Position numbers and translations under genes: made by a program. This document shows, one piece after another, positions 18,835 to 29,009 of a stretch of DNA of 45,888 nt. Each line of letters begins with the position of its first letter. Positions within the stretch are counted from its first letter, which is position 1. The notes beneath the pieces were generated by a model, which was given only the letters and a program-made list of their open reading frames with translations, made no database searches and was not told where the DNA came from. This stretch comes from Purshia tridentata (taxonomy: Eukaryota > Streptophyta > Magnoliopsida > Rosales > Rosaceae): contig QANT01005909.1 in assembly GCA_003254885.1 (NCBI GenBank), positions 1 through 45,888 of the forward strand, read 5' to 3'.

Positions 18835-21813
18835 TGTAACACCCCGCACCTTCCAAAGTAGTTTTGAAAAGTTTTTAAAAGTTTTCGAGAATTTTTCTGG
18901 AAAGGTAAAACGTTTTGGAGGTTTTCAAATTTTTAAAGTTTGACTTTTAAAGGGGCAAAAAGTTGACTTTTTGTTTGGGAGGTCTTTTCGCGTTGACCTT
19001 GGGTTCGTTGGAAAGGTCTCGTCCTCACGAGTTCGTAGACACGTAGCACGCGTCGAACGGAGCTACGGTTTGGAAGTTACGGACGTGTGAAGGGAAGGAC
19101 AAATTGGTAATTTTGAAAAAGGTGATTTTAAAAAGCCCAAAAACCCAAAAAAAAACAGCAGTTTCTCTCTCCTCCCTCCCGACATCTCTCTCTCGCGACA
19201 CCACCTTCAGCCGCGCCTTTCGCCGGCGCGTGGGGGCGNTGGGGGCGCGTCCGGCGGCGGGCCGGCGTGGTCTTTACCTTCCCGTGCTCGCCGGCTCCCC
19301 CTCTTCCTTCCCATGGTGGCGGTTTCCCGTGGAACAGCCCAGAACGCGAAATCCGAGAGTGTGCAGTCGGCGTCATCGGCGGCGATCTCGGCGTTTCCGG
19401 CGACGACGAGGCTCAGCGACCGCCCAGATCTCTTCCCCTCATCGAGCCCAGCTTGTTGGTGGGTTCGATTGAACCTTTGGACCGCCGTGGACGGCGGATC
19501 GGTGTTGGAGGTGCCGCCGGCTTTTCCGGCGAGTTTCGTCAGTTTCCGGCCACTTTTGGCCGTCGACCCAGGTTCGAAAATCGATCCCCTCGATCTCCTC
19601 TACGTGCCCATGTAATTTGTTTTAGCTAAACGCGAGTTTCGTTTTTGACAGTTGACCGCCCGTTGACCGTCGTAGGACTCGCTGCGTGTGACGGTTCCAG
19701 CGGCTGTTTCCTTGGTTTTCAGCCTCGAGCCAACCATCCGAGCTTGTGGGTGAGTTCTCAGACCTTCCGCGTGGTTTACGAGGGTCGGGTAACCCCCGTT
19801 CGTGGTGGTTCCCGCCCGTTTTCGTGATTTTTGGCTTGTTTGTGAACCTGTTGTGAAACTTGTTTGGTTATTGGACTGTCTGGTCTTAACAGGTACGTGC
19901 GGCTTGGGAAATTGTATTCCCGATGCCGTTATGCTGCCGGATTTTAGAATCCGAGCAAAGGAGCCACGAAGGACACGAAGGGTAGTTTAGTCTTTTCGTG
20001 TGGTCGCGGTGAGTGAACCTAGGACCCTTTAATTCTCAGTTTAATTAGTTACTTGGTGGCTTGTGTGTTGTTTGTTTTGGGTTGCGAGTTACTAGTTAAG
20101 GGGGGTTACGGAATTAGAAATGGAATTTCCGAGGATTAAAGGATTGACGGAGGCCTAAGTAAGGATTAGTGGTTTGTTGAGGACCGGTGAGTCCAGGTGG
20201 AGACTTTTGGTTAGGATTGGGATTCCCAGGATTTTAAGGTTATTGTTTGTTAAGGTGATTTGATGTGGATTTCGGTTTTGGGAAACTGATTTTAAGAACT
20301 CAGTTTTTCTTGGTTAAAGATAAAGATTTGATCTTATTGTCAGTTTTTGGAAACTTTGGTTCTTTAAGAAAGGATTTTATTAGTTGTGGTTTGAAAAACT
20401 TAAAAGTGGATTTAAATTGCCGTATGAGTACCCAGCTACAGATAAGTTCAGTAAGGTCTTTGGGACCCATCGTGACACACACATAGGCTTTGGGCCGTGT
20501 GTTGCGGTGCCTCGCCCTTTGGGGGCAGCTCTGCGTGCATGTATGACAGTTAGTTTTGCCCTGCCTGTACGATGCAGAATTCCGTACAGGTGTATGGTCA
20601 GTTAGTTTTGCCCTGCCTGCACGATGCAAAATTCCGTGCAGGTGTATGGCCAGTTAGTTTTGCCCTGCCTGCACGATGCAGAATTCCGTGCAGGTGTATG
20701 GCTAGTTAGTTTTGCCCTGCCTGTACGATGCAGAATTCCGTACAGGTGTATGGCCAGTTAGATTTGCCCTGCTCGTACGATGCAGCATTCCGTACGAGTG
20801 TATGGCCAGTTTTCCAGGGTACTTAGATGGTGGTTTATTTATATTGTTAGCTTACAATTGTTTTTGGGAATTATAAATTTCAGTTCTTAATTGATATTTG
20901 GGAACCTAACTAGTTTTATTGATTTATCGGAGTTTTAGTTCTTATTTTATAAATTGAGACTTGATCAGCCTTATTGTTTTCTCCAAGAGTTTGCAAAATG
21001 GATTTCAAACGCGGGTTTCTATAAAGAGTTTTCAGTAGATTTATAAAATGTTTTAAAGCTGGGGAATCTCAAAGGGTAACAATGAGGTATCGAGAAACTT
21101 GGAATTAAAGGTTTAGGCGAGAATCGATTACCGAGGTTTGAGTAACTAAGGTCATTTGAGATTTAAAGGTAAGCAAAAGATTGGGAGTATCAATGGTTTT
21201 AGTTGAGGATTTAGTGTGTTCTAAAGGTTATTTGAGGATAGTGGGATTCTAAGTCAGGATCTGGTGGATTGTTCGAGGTGATCGTTCAGTTAGAGGTCAA
21301 TTGAGGATAATTGAGATATTACAGATTGAGACAGTGAATTGGGTTAGTTTAGAGGATTGGTGATCAGCTTAAGGTTTAGGATTTATGATTTGTGATTTGA
21401 TTGTGCGTGAGGCGTTAAAGTGGATTTTGATTGATTATCTAAATTGAGTTTAATTCGAGGTTTCAGTTAGATTTCACTCACACGAGCTCTAGTGAGCTTA
21501 CCGGGTTTGTGTGTAAACCCGGTGCACCTGTGGTTGGGTGCAGGGTTTGGTTTTGCAGGTGAGCAAGCTGAGGAGGCAGTGGAGAGAAGACGAGACAGTG
21601 GGACCAGCAGCAGTTTCAGAAAATTTATTTTACAGTCTTATTTTCGTGTAAAAAGTTTTATATTTGGTTTTATGTGAATTGTTTTGTAAAATTTCAGTGA
21701 TTTCAGTAAATTATTTTATATTCATGGCTCACAATTTCAGGAAAAAGGGCCCACAGGGAACAGTTATCAGTTTTCAGCAGTTTAGGCACGTGCTCGAGGG
21801 TCGGGGCGTGTCA
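18835..21813 (+). mobile_element. Solo LTR, large retrotransposon family (copy 2, 2979 bp)
   Basis: Begins TGTAACACCCCGCACC and ends CGGGGCGTGTCA; reads along its whole length like the reverse complement of 10720-13590. TATA-like ttttaaaaag lies near 19126, followed by a GC-rich stretch (19190-19600), the hairpin repeats (20564-20798) and an AT-rich 3' part. The 5-bp flanks differ (tataa and ttttg), so no target duplication supports a simple insertion; recombination with the truncated LTR upstream would explain this. An N at 19239 lies inside a doubled tgggggcg. Frames inside (19104-20629, 21492-21677) are chance frames. Confidence 0.8.
20564..20798 (+). repeat. 52-bp tandem hairpin repeats in LTR copy 2
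   Basis: Five hairpins at 20564-20590, 20616-20642, 20668-20694, 20720-20746 and 20772-20798. All have perfect 8-bp arms around the 11-nt spacer atgcagaattc or a one-base variant. Arm pairs are CCTGTACG/CGTACAGG (1, 4), CCTGCACG/CGTGCAGG (2, 3) and CTCGTACG/CGTACGAG (5). The spacing is exactly 52 bp. Confidence 0.9.
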
Positions 21814-21931
21814 TTTTGTAACATTGCTGTTGCTTATTTCCTATTCTTTCAATATCATGTTACGACTGTTTTTGTAAAATGTCAAATTTATGTGTAACAC
21901 CACCTGGTCATGCGCTATGTGATCTCATCAG
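21814..21931. other. Short unassigned stretch
   Basis: AT-rich sequence between the LTR end and the MULE target duplication. It contains tgtgtaacaccacc near 21890, which resembles a degraded LTR start. I see no gene. Confidence 0.3.
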
Positions 21932-22978
21932 TTATTTTTCGAGGAAATTATCGATTTGGTTCACTTATCGTTCACCTTGTCTCGGTTTATTCAACGATTT
22001 ATTTTTTTGCCATTATGATCCACAAACTTTCTTATGTTTGCCATTTTTGTTCAATCCGTCTAAATTTTACGAACATACGTTAAATGGAGGAGCAAAATGG
22101 TCCATGATGTCTCTCTTTTTTCAGTCTTTCTTACCAATTTTGACCTAATTTTTAACTTATCAAATCTCTACGAAATTCAGCAATCATATACTAGTTTTGA
22201 AACTAAAAATCTCATCTTTAAAAACCAAATAAAAAGCATTCAACATGGAGCTATAAAACTCGAGATAAATTATCAGAAATATAGGAATCCCAAAACTGCC
22301 CTATTTTTTAAGAAAATTTTCAGAATTTTGAAATTTCTTCCAACTTCAATTTCCTTTGAATTCAACACCTTAAATCAATTTCTTAGGCTATTGAAAACAT
22401 TTTTTAAGTCTGTCAATTGATCACATAACCTCAAATTGACTTAAAAATCAACCTCAATTAAGAAAATAAAACCCTAAAATTGAAAAAATTAATAAGTACA
22501 CCCCAATTCGAATTATTCTTCAATTCTCATTCATTTCCTAGGTTTTTTAGTATTGGGGTTTTATGTTTTTTAATTGAGATTTTGATTTTTAGGTCGATTT
22601 GAAGTTGTATGATGGATTAGAAGACTTTAAGCATGTTTCGAATAGCATACTTTGTGATCATTTATCCCTAGTTTTATAGTATTGTTTTTAATGCTTTTTA
22701 TATGATTGTAAAGTGAAAATTCATAAGATTACTAAATTTAGTGAAAATTTGATAAGTTAAAAATTGGGTCAAAATTGAAAAGAAAAATTGAAAAAATGAG
22801 GATGGAATAGACCATTTTGCCCCTCTATTTAACGTCTATTTATGAAATTTTGATGGAATAGACAAAAATGGCAAACGTTAGGAAGTGGATTAGAATGGTG
22901 AAAAAGCAAAATTAGTTGACCAAACCGAGACAAAGTAAACAATAAGTGAACCAAATTGGTAATTTCCTCTTATTTTCC
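21932..22978. mobile_element. Non-autonomous MULE-type transposon with 9-bp TSD (element 21941-22969)
   Basis: The ends are inverted repeats: gaggaaattatcgatttgg from 21941 and its counterpart at the right end (gaggaaattaccaatttgg read inward from 22969). Similarity continues inward with small differences for about 165 bp, through ggttcactta, gtctcggttt and ggcaaaatggtc-type blocks. The flanks are ttatttttc (21932-21940) and ttattttcc (22970-22978), eight of nine matching, so a 9-bp duplication as in Mutator-like elements. The interior is AT-rich with no transposase; the frame at 22097-22420 shows no known motif. Confidence 0.75.
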
Positions 22979-23290
22979 TTGTGCAATAATCCTAACTATG
23001 TGCCTAAGAACTCATCAATAAAGCTATATATTCCAACCTGATTGCTACCTTTACTGAAAGACGAATGCTAATTTGGGTACTTATGAAACCATCCATATAT
23101 CCCAAACATGGTAATTAAACACAAATTTAGCATTTAGAATGACAAAGACATGCATGCCATTTTCTTTCTGGGGTTAGGAAACAACCTTTAATTCCAAGAA
23201 ATTATACACAACTTGAAATTATCATCGCAAACTATTTTGGAAAATGTTTGAAGCAAATAGACACCTATACATACATCTTCTGCAGAGACA
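22979..23290. other. AT-rich stretch, no gene seen
   Basis: Follows the MULE duplication. Read on the minus strand it continues downstream of the SET/post-SET exon and may be further degraded sequence of the same gene fragment (an open stretch with VSAEDV appears just after 23290 in another frame). Otherwise nothing recognised. Confidence 0.3.
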
Positions 23291-23649
23291 ATTTGCTTTC
23301 GGTTTGGGAGAGGACACAGCCACCTGGCATGCTACTAGTTTCAAAGCAGCAACTGACGGCATCTTTGGCTTGGTAGGCCTGTCCCCCAAGTTTTGCCGAC
23401 AACCAACAGCACCACAATGGCAATCTTGATCTGCACCAAATTGGAAAAACCTGCTAAATTTTATAGATTAGACATAGAAACACATTTCACATCAAGTAAT
23501 GACAGTGTATAGTGCACACAAAGTCCATCAAACTGATGATTCGATAAAAGTATTGCAGGTGGTCATACTGATAATCATAGATCAAGTGCTCGCCCTTTTT
23601 TATGTCGCGAGTTTCAAATATGCCAATTCTTGTTTCAAAATCAATTACC
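23291..23649 (-). pseudogene. SET/post-SET exons of an ASHH3/ASHH4-type histone methyltransferase, fragment
   Basis: Two exons are visible on the minus strand. Exon one (23649-23569) encodes VIDFETRIGIFETRDIKKGE then HLIYDY, the end of a SET domain. It ends at a GTATG donor. Exon two (23450 to about 23291) follows an AG acceptor (tttagcag) and, joined in phase (CA|G), gives QFFQFGADQDCHCGAVGC, then RQNLG, KPKMP and LKLVACQVAVSSPK. The C-x-C-x4-C pattern is the post-SET zinc site needed for activity. These enzymes methylate H3K36. The family name rests on my memory of the YDYQFVQFGADQDCHCG block. The N-terminal AWS/SET parts are absent upstream, where an unrelated exon lies, so this is a broken or captured copy. 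A frameshift follows SSPK. Confidence 0.7.
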
Positions 23650-23948
23650 CTTCAAAATAAAAATGAAAAAGGCACACATATAAGATATATTATTAACTAT
23701 TAATCTTTCAATTAGTATTGAAATCCATATTAATATTCAATAGAAGGCCTTTTTGCATCTCAGTATTGGGACAACAACTATGGTTTATATATTTTGATTT
23801 GTTTCCCTTGTATGTGGCATTAGTAACCAGAGTCTGGTAAATAATAAGAAGAAATGGTTATTGAGAGAAGGATATAAATTTGGTGAAGGTCTAAACCAAC
23901 CCAATCAACTTACAATTGGCACATCCGTTTCTATGTACTTTTTCTTAC

Positions 23949-24119
23949 CTATGATATATAATTTGATACAGAAGTGAAGGTTTCCCTGGAAGCAAGCTGC
24001 GACTCTAAAAGTAGATCACATGAGGTATTCCAAAGTTCCTCTGCAAGTTTAGCATCGTATGAAAGCACAGAAGACTGGACAATCCTACCCTTTCCAAAAC
24101 AATATACTCCAGATGTTTC
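23949..24119 (-). pseudogene. C-terminal exon of a short-chain dehydrogenase/reductase, fragment
   Basis: A 57-codon exon on the minus strand begins after a ctccag acceptor at 24120 and ends with TAG at 23951-23949. It encodes ETSGVYCFGKGRIVQSSVLS and then YDAKLAEELWNTSCDLLLES. The pattern SG-x-Y, a short polar stretch, S, D-x-x-LA-x-x-LW-x-x-S is the C-terminal signature of the retinol-dehydrogenase/TIC32/WWOX branch of plant SDR enzymes. The Rossmann fold and the YxxxK active site are not found upstream in a readable form. It lies about 300 bp upstream of the SET exons on the same strand, which is not a normal gene order, so it looks like a second captured or degenerate fragment. The product name is tentative. 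Confidence 0.5.
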
Positions 24120-24553
24120 CTGGAGTCAATAGAATTGCACAGATGAGAGATCTTCTGAAGTTAATAGAATACTCATTATTACCGATAGAATAGTCCACTC
24201 AAATCAAGGACATGATCACCACTCAGTTCACCAGCTCTCAAGTTAGATGTGCATTGAGCCGTTGACTAAACCAATTTAAGAAAATATGAAATCTTTTGCA
24301 ATTACTATCATTATTATCAATATATAAGAAACACAAAAAGAATAGACTAAGATGGTTCACACTCATTTTACCATTGTAAGATTATTTGGATATGAAACAT
24401 TTGAAATAACACTAAAAGATGACAATATTTCGATAACTTGAGCCAAACTGTCCCATCAACAACATGCATAAGAACATGGCTCATCCCAGCTTTATGACAG
24501 TTCAAATTGCTTTGTAAACTAAAGGAGACACAAAACCTGTGAACTATGCAGGA
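24120..24553. other. AT-rich stretch between gene fragments
   Basis: No exon with recognisable motifs on either strand. It may contain intron remnants of the SDR-like fragment. Confidence 0.3.
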
Positions 24554-25609
24554 AGTTAAACTAGATAATAATCATGCATGCCTAAAATGCTCTTGGATCT
24601 GAACTTCTCAACATAATATGCCACATAGTTTAATATTAATTGCACAAGACAACCAATTGGCATCACTGTTAGAACACTGGTGTTGACATGTGCCAAGGTA
24701 TTGGGATAGCTTATGAGATTGTTTGAAACAAAGCTCTGATTGAGTTTGTGACACACGCAGGGCAAACAATCGATGACATTTATTACATGAGCAAGCTGCA
24801 CATAGTTAGAAGGAAAACTTACTGCTGGGGCGAGTGCTGCATCAAGAATGGAGTTATCTCCAATTTCATGTTCTTCTTGTTGCATCTTCCATCTTCTTCT
24901 TTTATTTGATTTATTTTTTTTTTCACAGATTTAAAGGTATAATTTTCTCATTTTTTATGTCTGCTTCTTTTTCTGACCTTTTTAAGTTTAACCTAAGCGA
25001 AATATATCTTCACCTTTTTTTTTTCTTTACATGATCCAAAAGTATTTTCTTCTTATTTATTTGACTTGATTTAGAGATTTCTTATTCTTCTATCCTTTTT
25101 TATCTGTGTTAGAGATGATGATACTTAATTTGTACATTCAAGTTTATATCCCTATTTTGAATGGGGATACCTTTGGTTTATACACCTCATGAGGAGTTAA
25201 ATTTTTAGAGAGGTTGGGTATAGATTTTAGATGACTATTTGGAGTATGTTAGTTGATTTTCTTTAGATACTTAATGAAATGTTTTTATGAATTTTTTGTC
25301 GATTTGTATATCTTATGGGGAGGTTGAGAAAGAATAATAATAGTTTAATATTGGAAATTAAGTGAGTTTGTATATAGGGATATTACACAAGTAAAGATTT
25401 TGTTACCTATAGATTAGGTAATGAAATTAATATATAGACTAGTTATGCTTGTTTGTTGGTGTATTTGTTGCATTGTATGACTAGGTAAAAAGATTGTGAT
25501 TATATACCTTAGGAATAGATTTGTATTTTTGTTGACTTTATTACATTTTTTATTTTCTTAAATTTGGGAGCCTTCCCTGTTCATTTTCTCTATCAATATA
25601 ATAGGTAAA
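24554..25609 (-). repeat. Inverted duplication, copy 1 (partner 33618-34595)
   Basis: The segment from agttaaactagata to ctatcaatataataggtaaa recurs as its reverse complement at 33618-34595 with many substitutions and short indels. It includes an unknown open frame. I see no terminal inverted repeats at its own ends. Confidence 0.8.
24556..24885 (-). CDS. Unknown 109-codon open frame, duplicated at 34 kb
   Basis: Starts MQQEEHEIGDNSILDAALAP and contains CLPCVCHKLNQ and a hydrophobic stretch VLTVMPIGCLVQLILNYVAY near residues 70-90. I do not recognise it. A GTAAGT donor-like site follows the APA codons and a tgtgcag acceptor-like site follows 27 bp later, too close for a plant intron, so the frame may be an exon that reads through or a chance frame over a decayed gene. 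The frame stays open in the diverged copy at 34348-34593, with six amino-acid changes over 80 residues. It has the same orientation as the SDR and SET fragments downstream. Coding status is uncertain. Confidence 0.3.
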   Translation of the reverse strand: MQQEEHEIGDNSILDAALAPAVSFPSNYVQLAHVINVIDCLPCVCHKLNQSFVSNNLISYPNTLAHVNTSVLTVMPIGCLVQLILNYVAYYVEKFRSKSILGMHDYYLV

Positions 25610-26864
25610 TTATATGTATATATTTTATCTCAAAAAAAATTATCCGTATATAATTTCTGTTTAACGTGCTCATGATAGTTGTTTAATTATTTGGAATTAA
25701 TGTAGGTGCATCATAAAATATTATGATTAAAGATTTTAAAACTCAAAATTAAAAGTAATAAATGCCTAAATTGATGGATTCTTAATTGATTTGCATTATT
25801 TACCATAAGGGGTAAAATAGATATTAAAAATTAATAAATGGGTCTAAATCGAAAGCTAAAAATTTTAAAATTAAATCTAATAATCATTATATTGTTTGAG
25901 AATCTAAAGAGCTCATAATTATTTCAATAACTGTTCTTCAGATTTCATGCATACATTTTGTATATAATATTAATTAGTCTTCCTGATTCTGACATATCCT
26001 ATTAAAAACGTTCACTAGCTATTAACTGCTTACCATCTGTCCGCTAAGATTTTGAGCCAAAGTGACAAGAAAAGAGTCCAACTTTGAAAGTCATGAACTT
26101 GGACAAATAATATCTCCACTTATACTCTAATTTTGACTTGAGACTAAGGCCAGCTTCAACTTTTATAGACATTTTTTAGACTTAATTTAGACAAAAAAAT
26201 TATTTTCTATAAGAACGCATTTTGATTAACCCATTTACATAAGGAAAATTATTCAAGATTAATGCTTGGGGGACTATCTTTTGCTAGACATATGATTTAA
26301 TATTGTGCGTGTACCTTTTTCTAATAAAGAGGGTCACTAATATAAGTAGATGTCATTTCTATTAAATGGGTGATGCTGAAACATATATATAGTTTGTCTT
26401 AATTAACATTATTGATTCACAAAGGCAGCCAACAAGACAATAAGACATGAACACAACCCGGATCTATTGCATGGTGTAGTCTATTAAGGCAGCCAGCTAT
26501 CCCTTTTGGTCTCGAAGTTTCTAGGGTTTCTTATTTTTGCTTCGAATGAGATTTCCCTTTTTTTAGTAAATAAAAAGTAACCAAATCAAGGAATCCACAA
26601 ATCTCGATCTTTTTTTAGTAAATAAAAAGTAACATATATTATATATAAGACAAGAAGGAAGATACAACCACAAAGTTTTGCATTTGCAGTCAACTTGTAA
26701 TGATGAACTCAAACATAATTCCACATGTATGGTCCAGCTTTTCTTTTTCTTTTTGATAATTTCAGGGCCATGATCGAGCCTTTTATCGATCGTAAAGTGT
26801 AAAGTGCTTGCTCTTTGGAAACTTCTTTCTTTCGCTAATTAAATAGTTTTACGTGTTCTTGTTT

Positions 26865-26899
<35 letters not shown>

Positions 26900-27590
26900 T
26901 AAAGATCTTCAAAGTAGATTTGAAATGGTGAAACCCATCAAAATTATCCATAAAAGTCATAGTGTGGGTCTAAGAATGACGAAAAGATTCCCCATGTTGT
27001 CTGATGGATGGATTAGACTTCTTCTTTCTTCTTTCTTTCCCTAACATTGCTTTCGTTTTTCTTATCCCTTGTTGTGATCTAATCCGATTATGGTCTTTGT
27101 TAAATCATAAATGGAAAACATCTACGGTATGCATACAATGCACGATGACATACTTCCACAATTTAATAGTAAAATATTTATCCCTCACAAACTAGAAAAA
27201 AGTTAAACACATCAGTAATAAAAAATTAAAAGTGTATTATAGATGGAGCAACAAGTTTATTTTTTCTCACCACAAAAAAATGATGGTTAACGTTACTATC
27301 ATCATGAATAGTTGACATAGCTTTCCTTTTAATGCACCCAACACCAAGAAAGAGGTCACATCATCATGACTACAACCACGTGTTTCAAATATTATAGTTT
27401 TTTTGGTCTTGTTTGTAAAAAGTTATATATAATCAAAGAGGAAAATATCCTTTTTTTGAGGCGTGGAAATTTTCATACATATCTATTGCAATTTTGGCAA
27501 AATTTTCAAAAATTTGGTTGAAATTCACGAAACTTTTAAAATTTTGGATCCTCAATTTCTTTTCTTTGAATCACCATTGTGGGTGGTTTT
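25610..27590. other. AT-rich intergenic DNA, no gene seen
   Basis: Contains a pure T run of about 30 bases near 26870-26899 and a short direct duplication (ttttttagtaaataaaaag at about 26558 and 26611). The small frames at 26853-27195 are low-complexity. No exon, RNA gene or element end was recognised. Confidence 0.4.
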
Positions 27591-27850
27591 TTAGGCAAAG
27601 GAAGGGTCCATGGTGTTCAGTTCTTCAAGAGGAAGCTATTATGGGTGGTGGATGGCCACGATGTTGTTAAAAAACTTAGATTGCTGACGAGGAGGTCAGA
27701 CTGTTCGTGAGTCACTACACCTCGCGGCTTGGATGTCTTATTTGACCTCACCAGAAGGTTGGCATTGTCGAGTTGAAGCCATCCTAACCGATCTCGCATT
27801 GGGAGGTGGCCGGACTGCAAAGATCTGGCCGGGTTGTGTCGGATTCTTTG
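27591..27850. other. GC-richer island of unknown nature
   Basis: A 260-bp patch, clearly richer in G and C than its surroundings, with a minus-strand open frame at 27617-27820. I recognise no protein family. It may be a gene or LTR fragment; the frame shows no conserved motif. Confidence 0.3.
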
Positions 27851-28887
27851 CGGATTTGGATTGCTGTTTATGAGAGAACCAGGACATAGAATTTGTTATA
27901 AATTTATAATTTTAAAATTATGAATTACTAATTTACCCCTAAACTTCAATTACCTATAATTTCATCTAGGTAACTCCGATTTATGATTCATTTTCTTACA
28001 CTCAAACTCTATCCAACCATGCAAAACTAAAAATTTTAAAGAATACTTTTTAATTAGTTTCCTTTAAAGCCCAAACTTTTCCATCACAGCACAAACGTCC
28101 TTGTCCTTAAATATTGCACAAAGAAAAGGATCATATCCTCAACCAAAATTTCATGAATCTTCAAAACTTGTTATTGTCTCTAAATCAATTTAACAAAATT
28201 TACCTAGATCTCACAACTCAACTTTGTGGAGAGGCATGCTCGCACACTTATACCAAAGGTCGAAAACCTTGCTTATGGAGAGGCATGTTGTGGCAGGTTT
28301 ATGCCATAACATAATATAGCATGTAAAGTGGGACTGAATGAACAACTCCTACGAGCCTATATATACCTACCTCAGTTCCGATGATAACCAATAACGTTAT
28401 GATGACCATCACGAGCCTAACGACACAGCTGAAGATGGACTCTCTTGGACATAATGGCTATTATGTAGATAGCGGCATAGTCAAGGGGCAATACACCTAT
28501 GTAAAACCCCACGGCCAACATCTCAATAAATATTACTATTCTCAATCATATGGTCTTGTTAACATACTTTATATATTGAACCCAGCGTCAATATTGGCTC
28601 ATTCTAAAACAGCCAATATTCATAGCCTTGCCAAAGACCCATGCTAAGCTTGGGCCACCACCTCCTCCACTTATATAAAAAGTAAAATATTTAGAGAAGG
28701 TGGAAAAAGAGAATTTGGTGGACCAAGATATAAAGAAGGAAGAAACTTGTAACAAGAAGTCCTCTCGCCCAAGTCTATATAGCATATTCCTAGTCCATGC
28801 AGTGATGGCAATCCAACGCTTGATTTCATTGAATACACACCTGGCCGGGGCGCAAGAAAAGAGTATATATGCTCCAACAAAAATGAG
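27851..28887. other. Intergenic stretch with an unrecognised 88-codon frame
   Basis: A plus-strand frame at 28381-28647 begins with Met and has a Tyr-rich centre but no family I know. TATA-like tatatatacc near 28357 and cttatataaaaag near 28670 are present, so this could be a decayed LTR or promoter region. No element ends were found. Confidence 0.25.
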
Positions 28888-29009
28888 TTAAATACGGCAT
28901 TGGTCCACTTACTTTTATGTTTTTCTCAAGTTGGTCCATGATCTTTTTTTTGCACAAACTTGGTCCACTTTCTTTTTAACTTTTGCCTACTTGGTCCATA
29001 CGGTCTTTG
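28888..29009. repeat. Cluster of TTGGTCCA motifs, possible transposon end
   Basis: TTGGTCCA or close forms occur four times in about 100 bp (near 28900, 28932, 28958, 28990), a pattern typical of the subterminal region of a TIR transposon. It is absent from the left edge of the second segmental copy at 40755. No matching inverted end was found. Confidence 0.35.

Noticed and set aside
10720..21813. The two large LTRs as the ends of one retrotransposon
   Set aside because: They are in opposite orientation and copy 1 has its own target duplication GCATG on both sides.
24826..24853. A 27-bp intron (gtaagt ... tgtgcag) in the unknown frame
   Set aside because: Too short for plant splicing; the frame is open through it in both copies.
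26853..27044. 63-codon frame rich in Phe
   Set aside because: It is a translation of a long T run.
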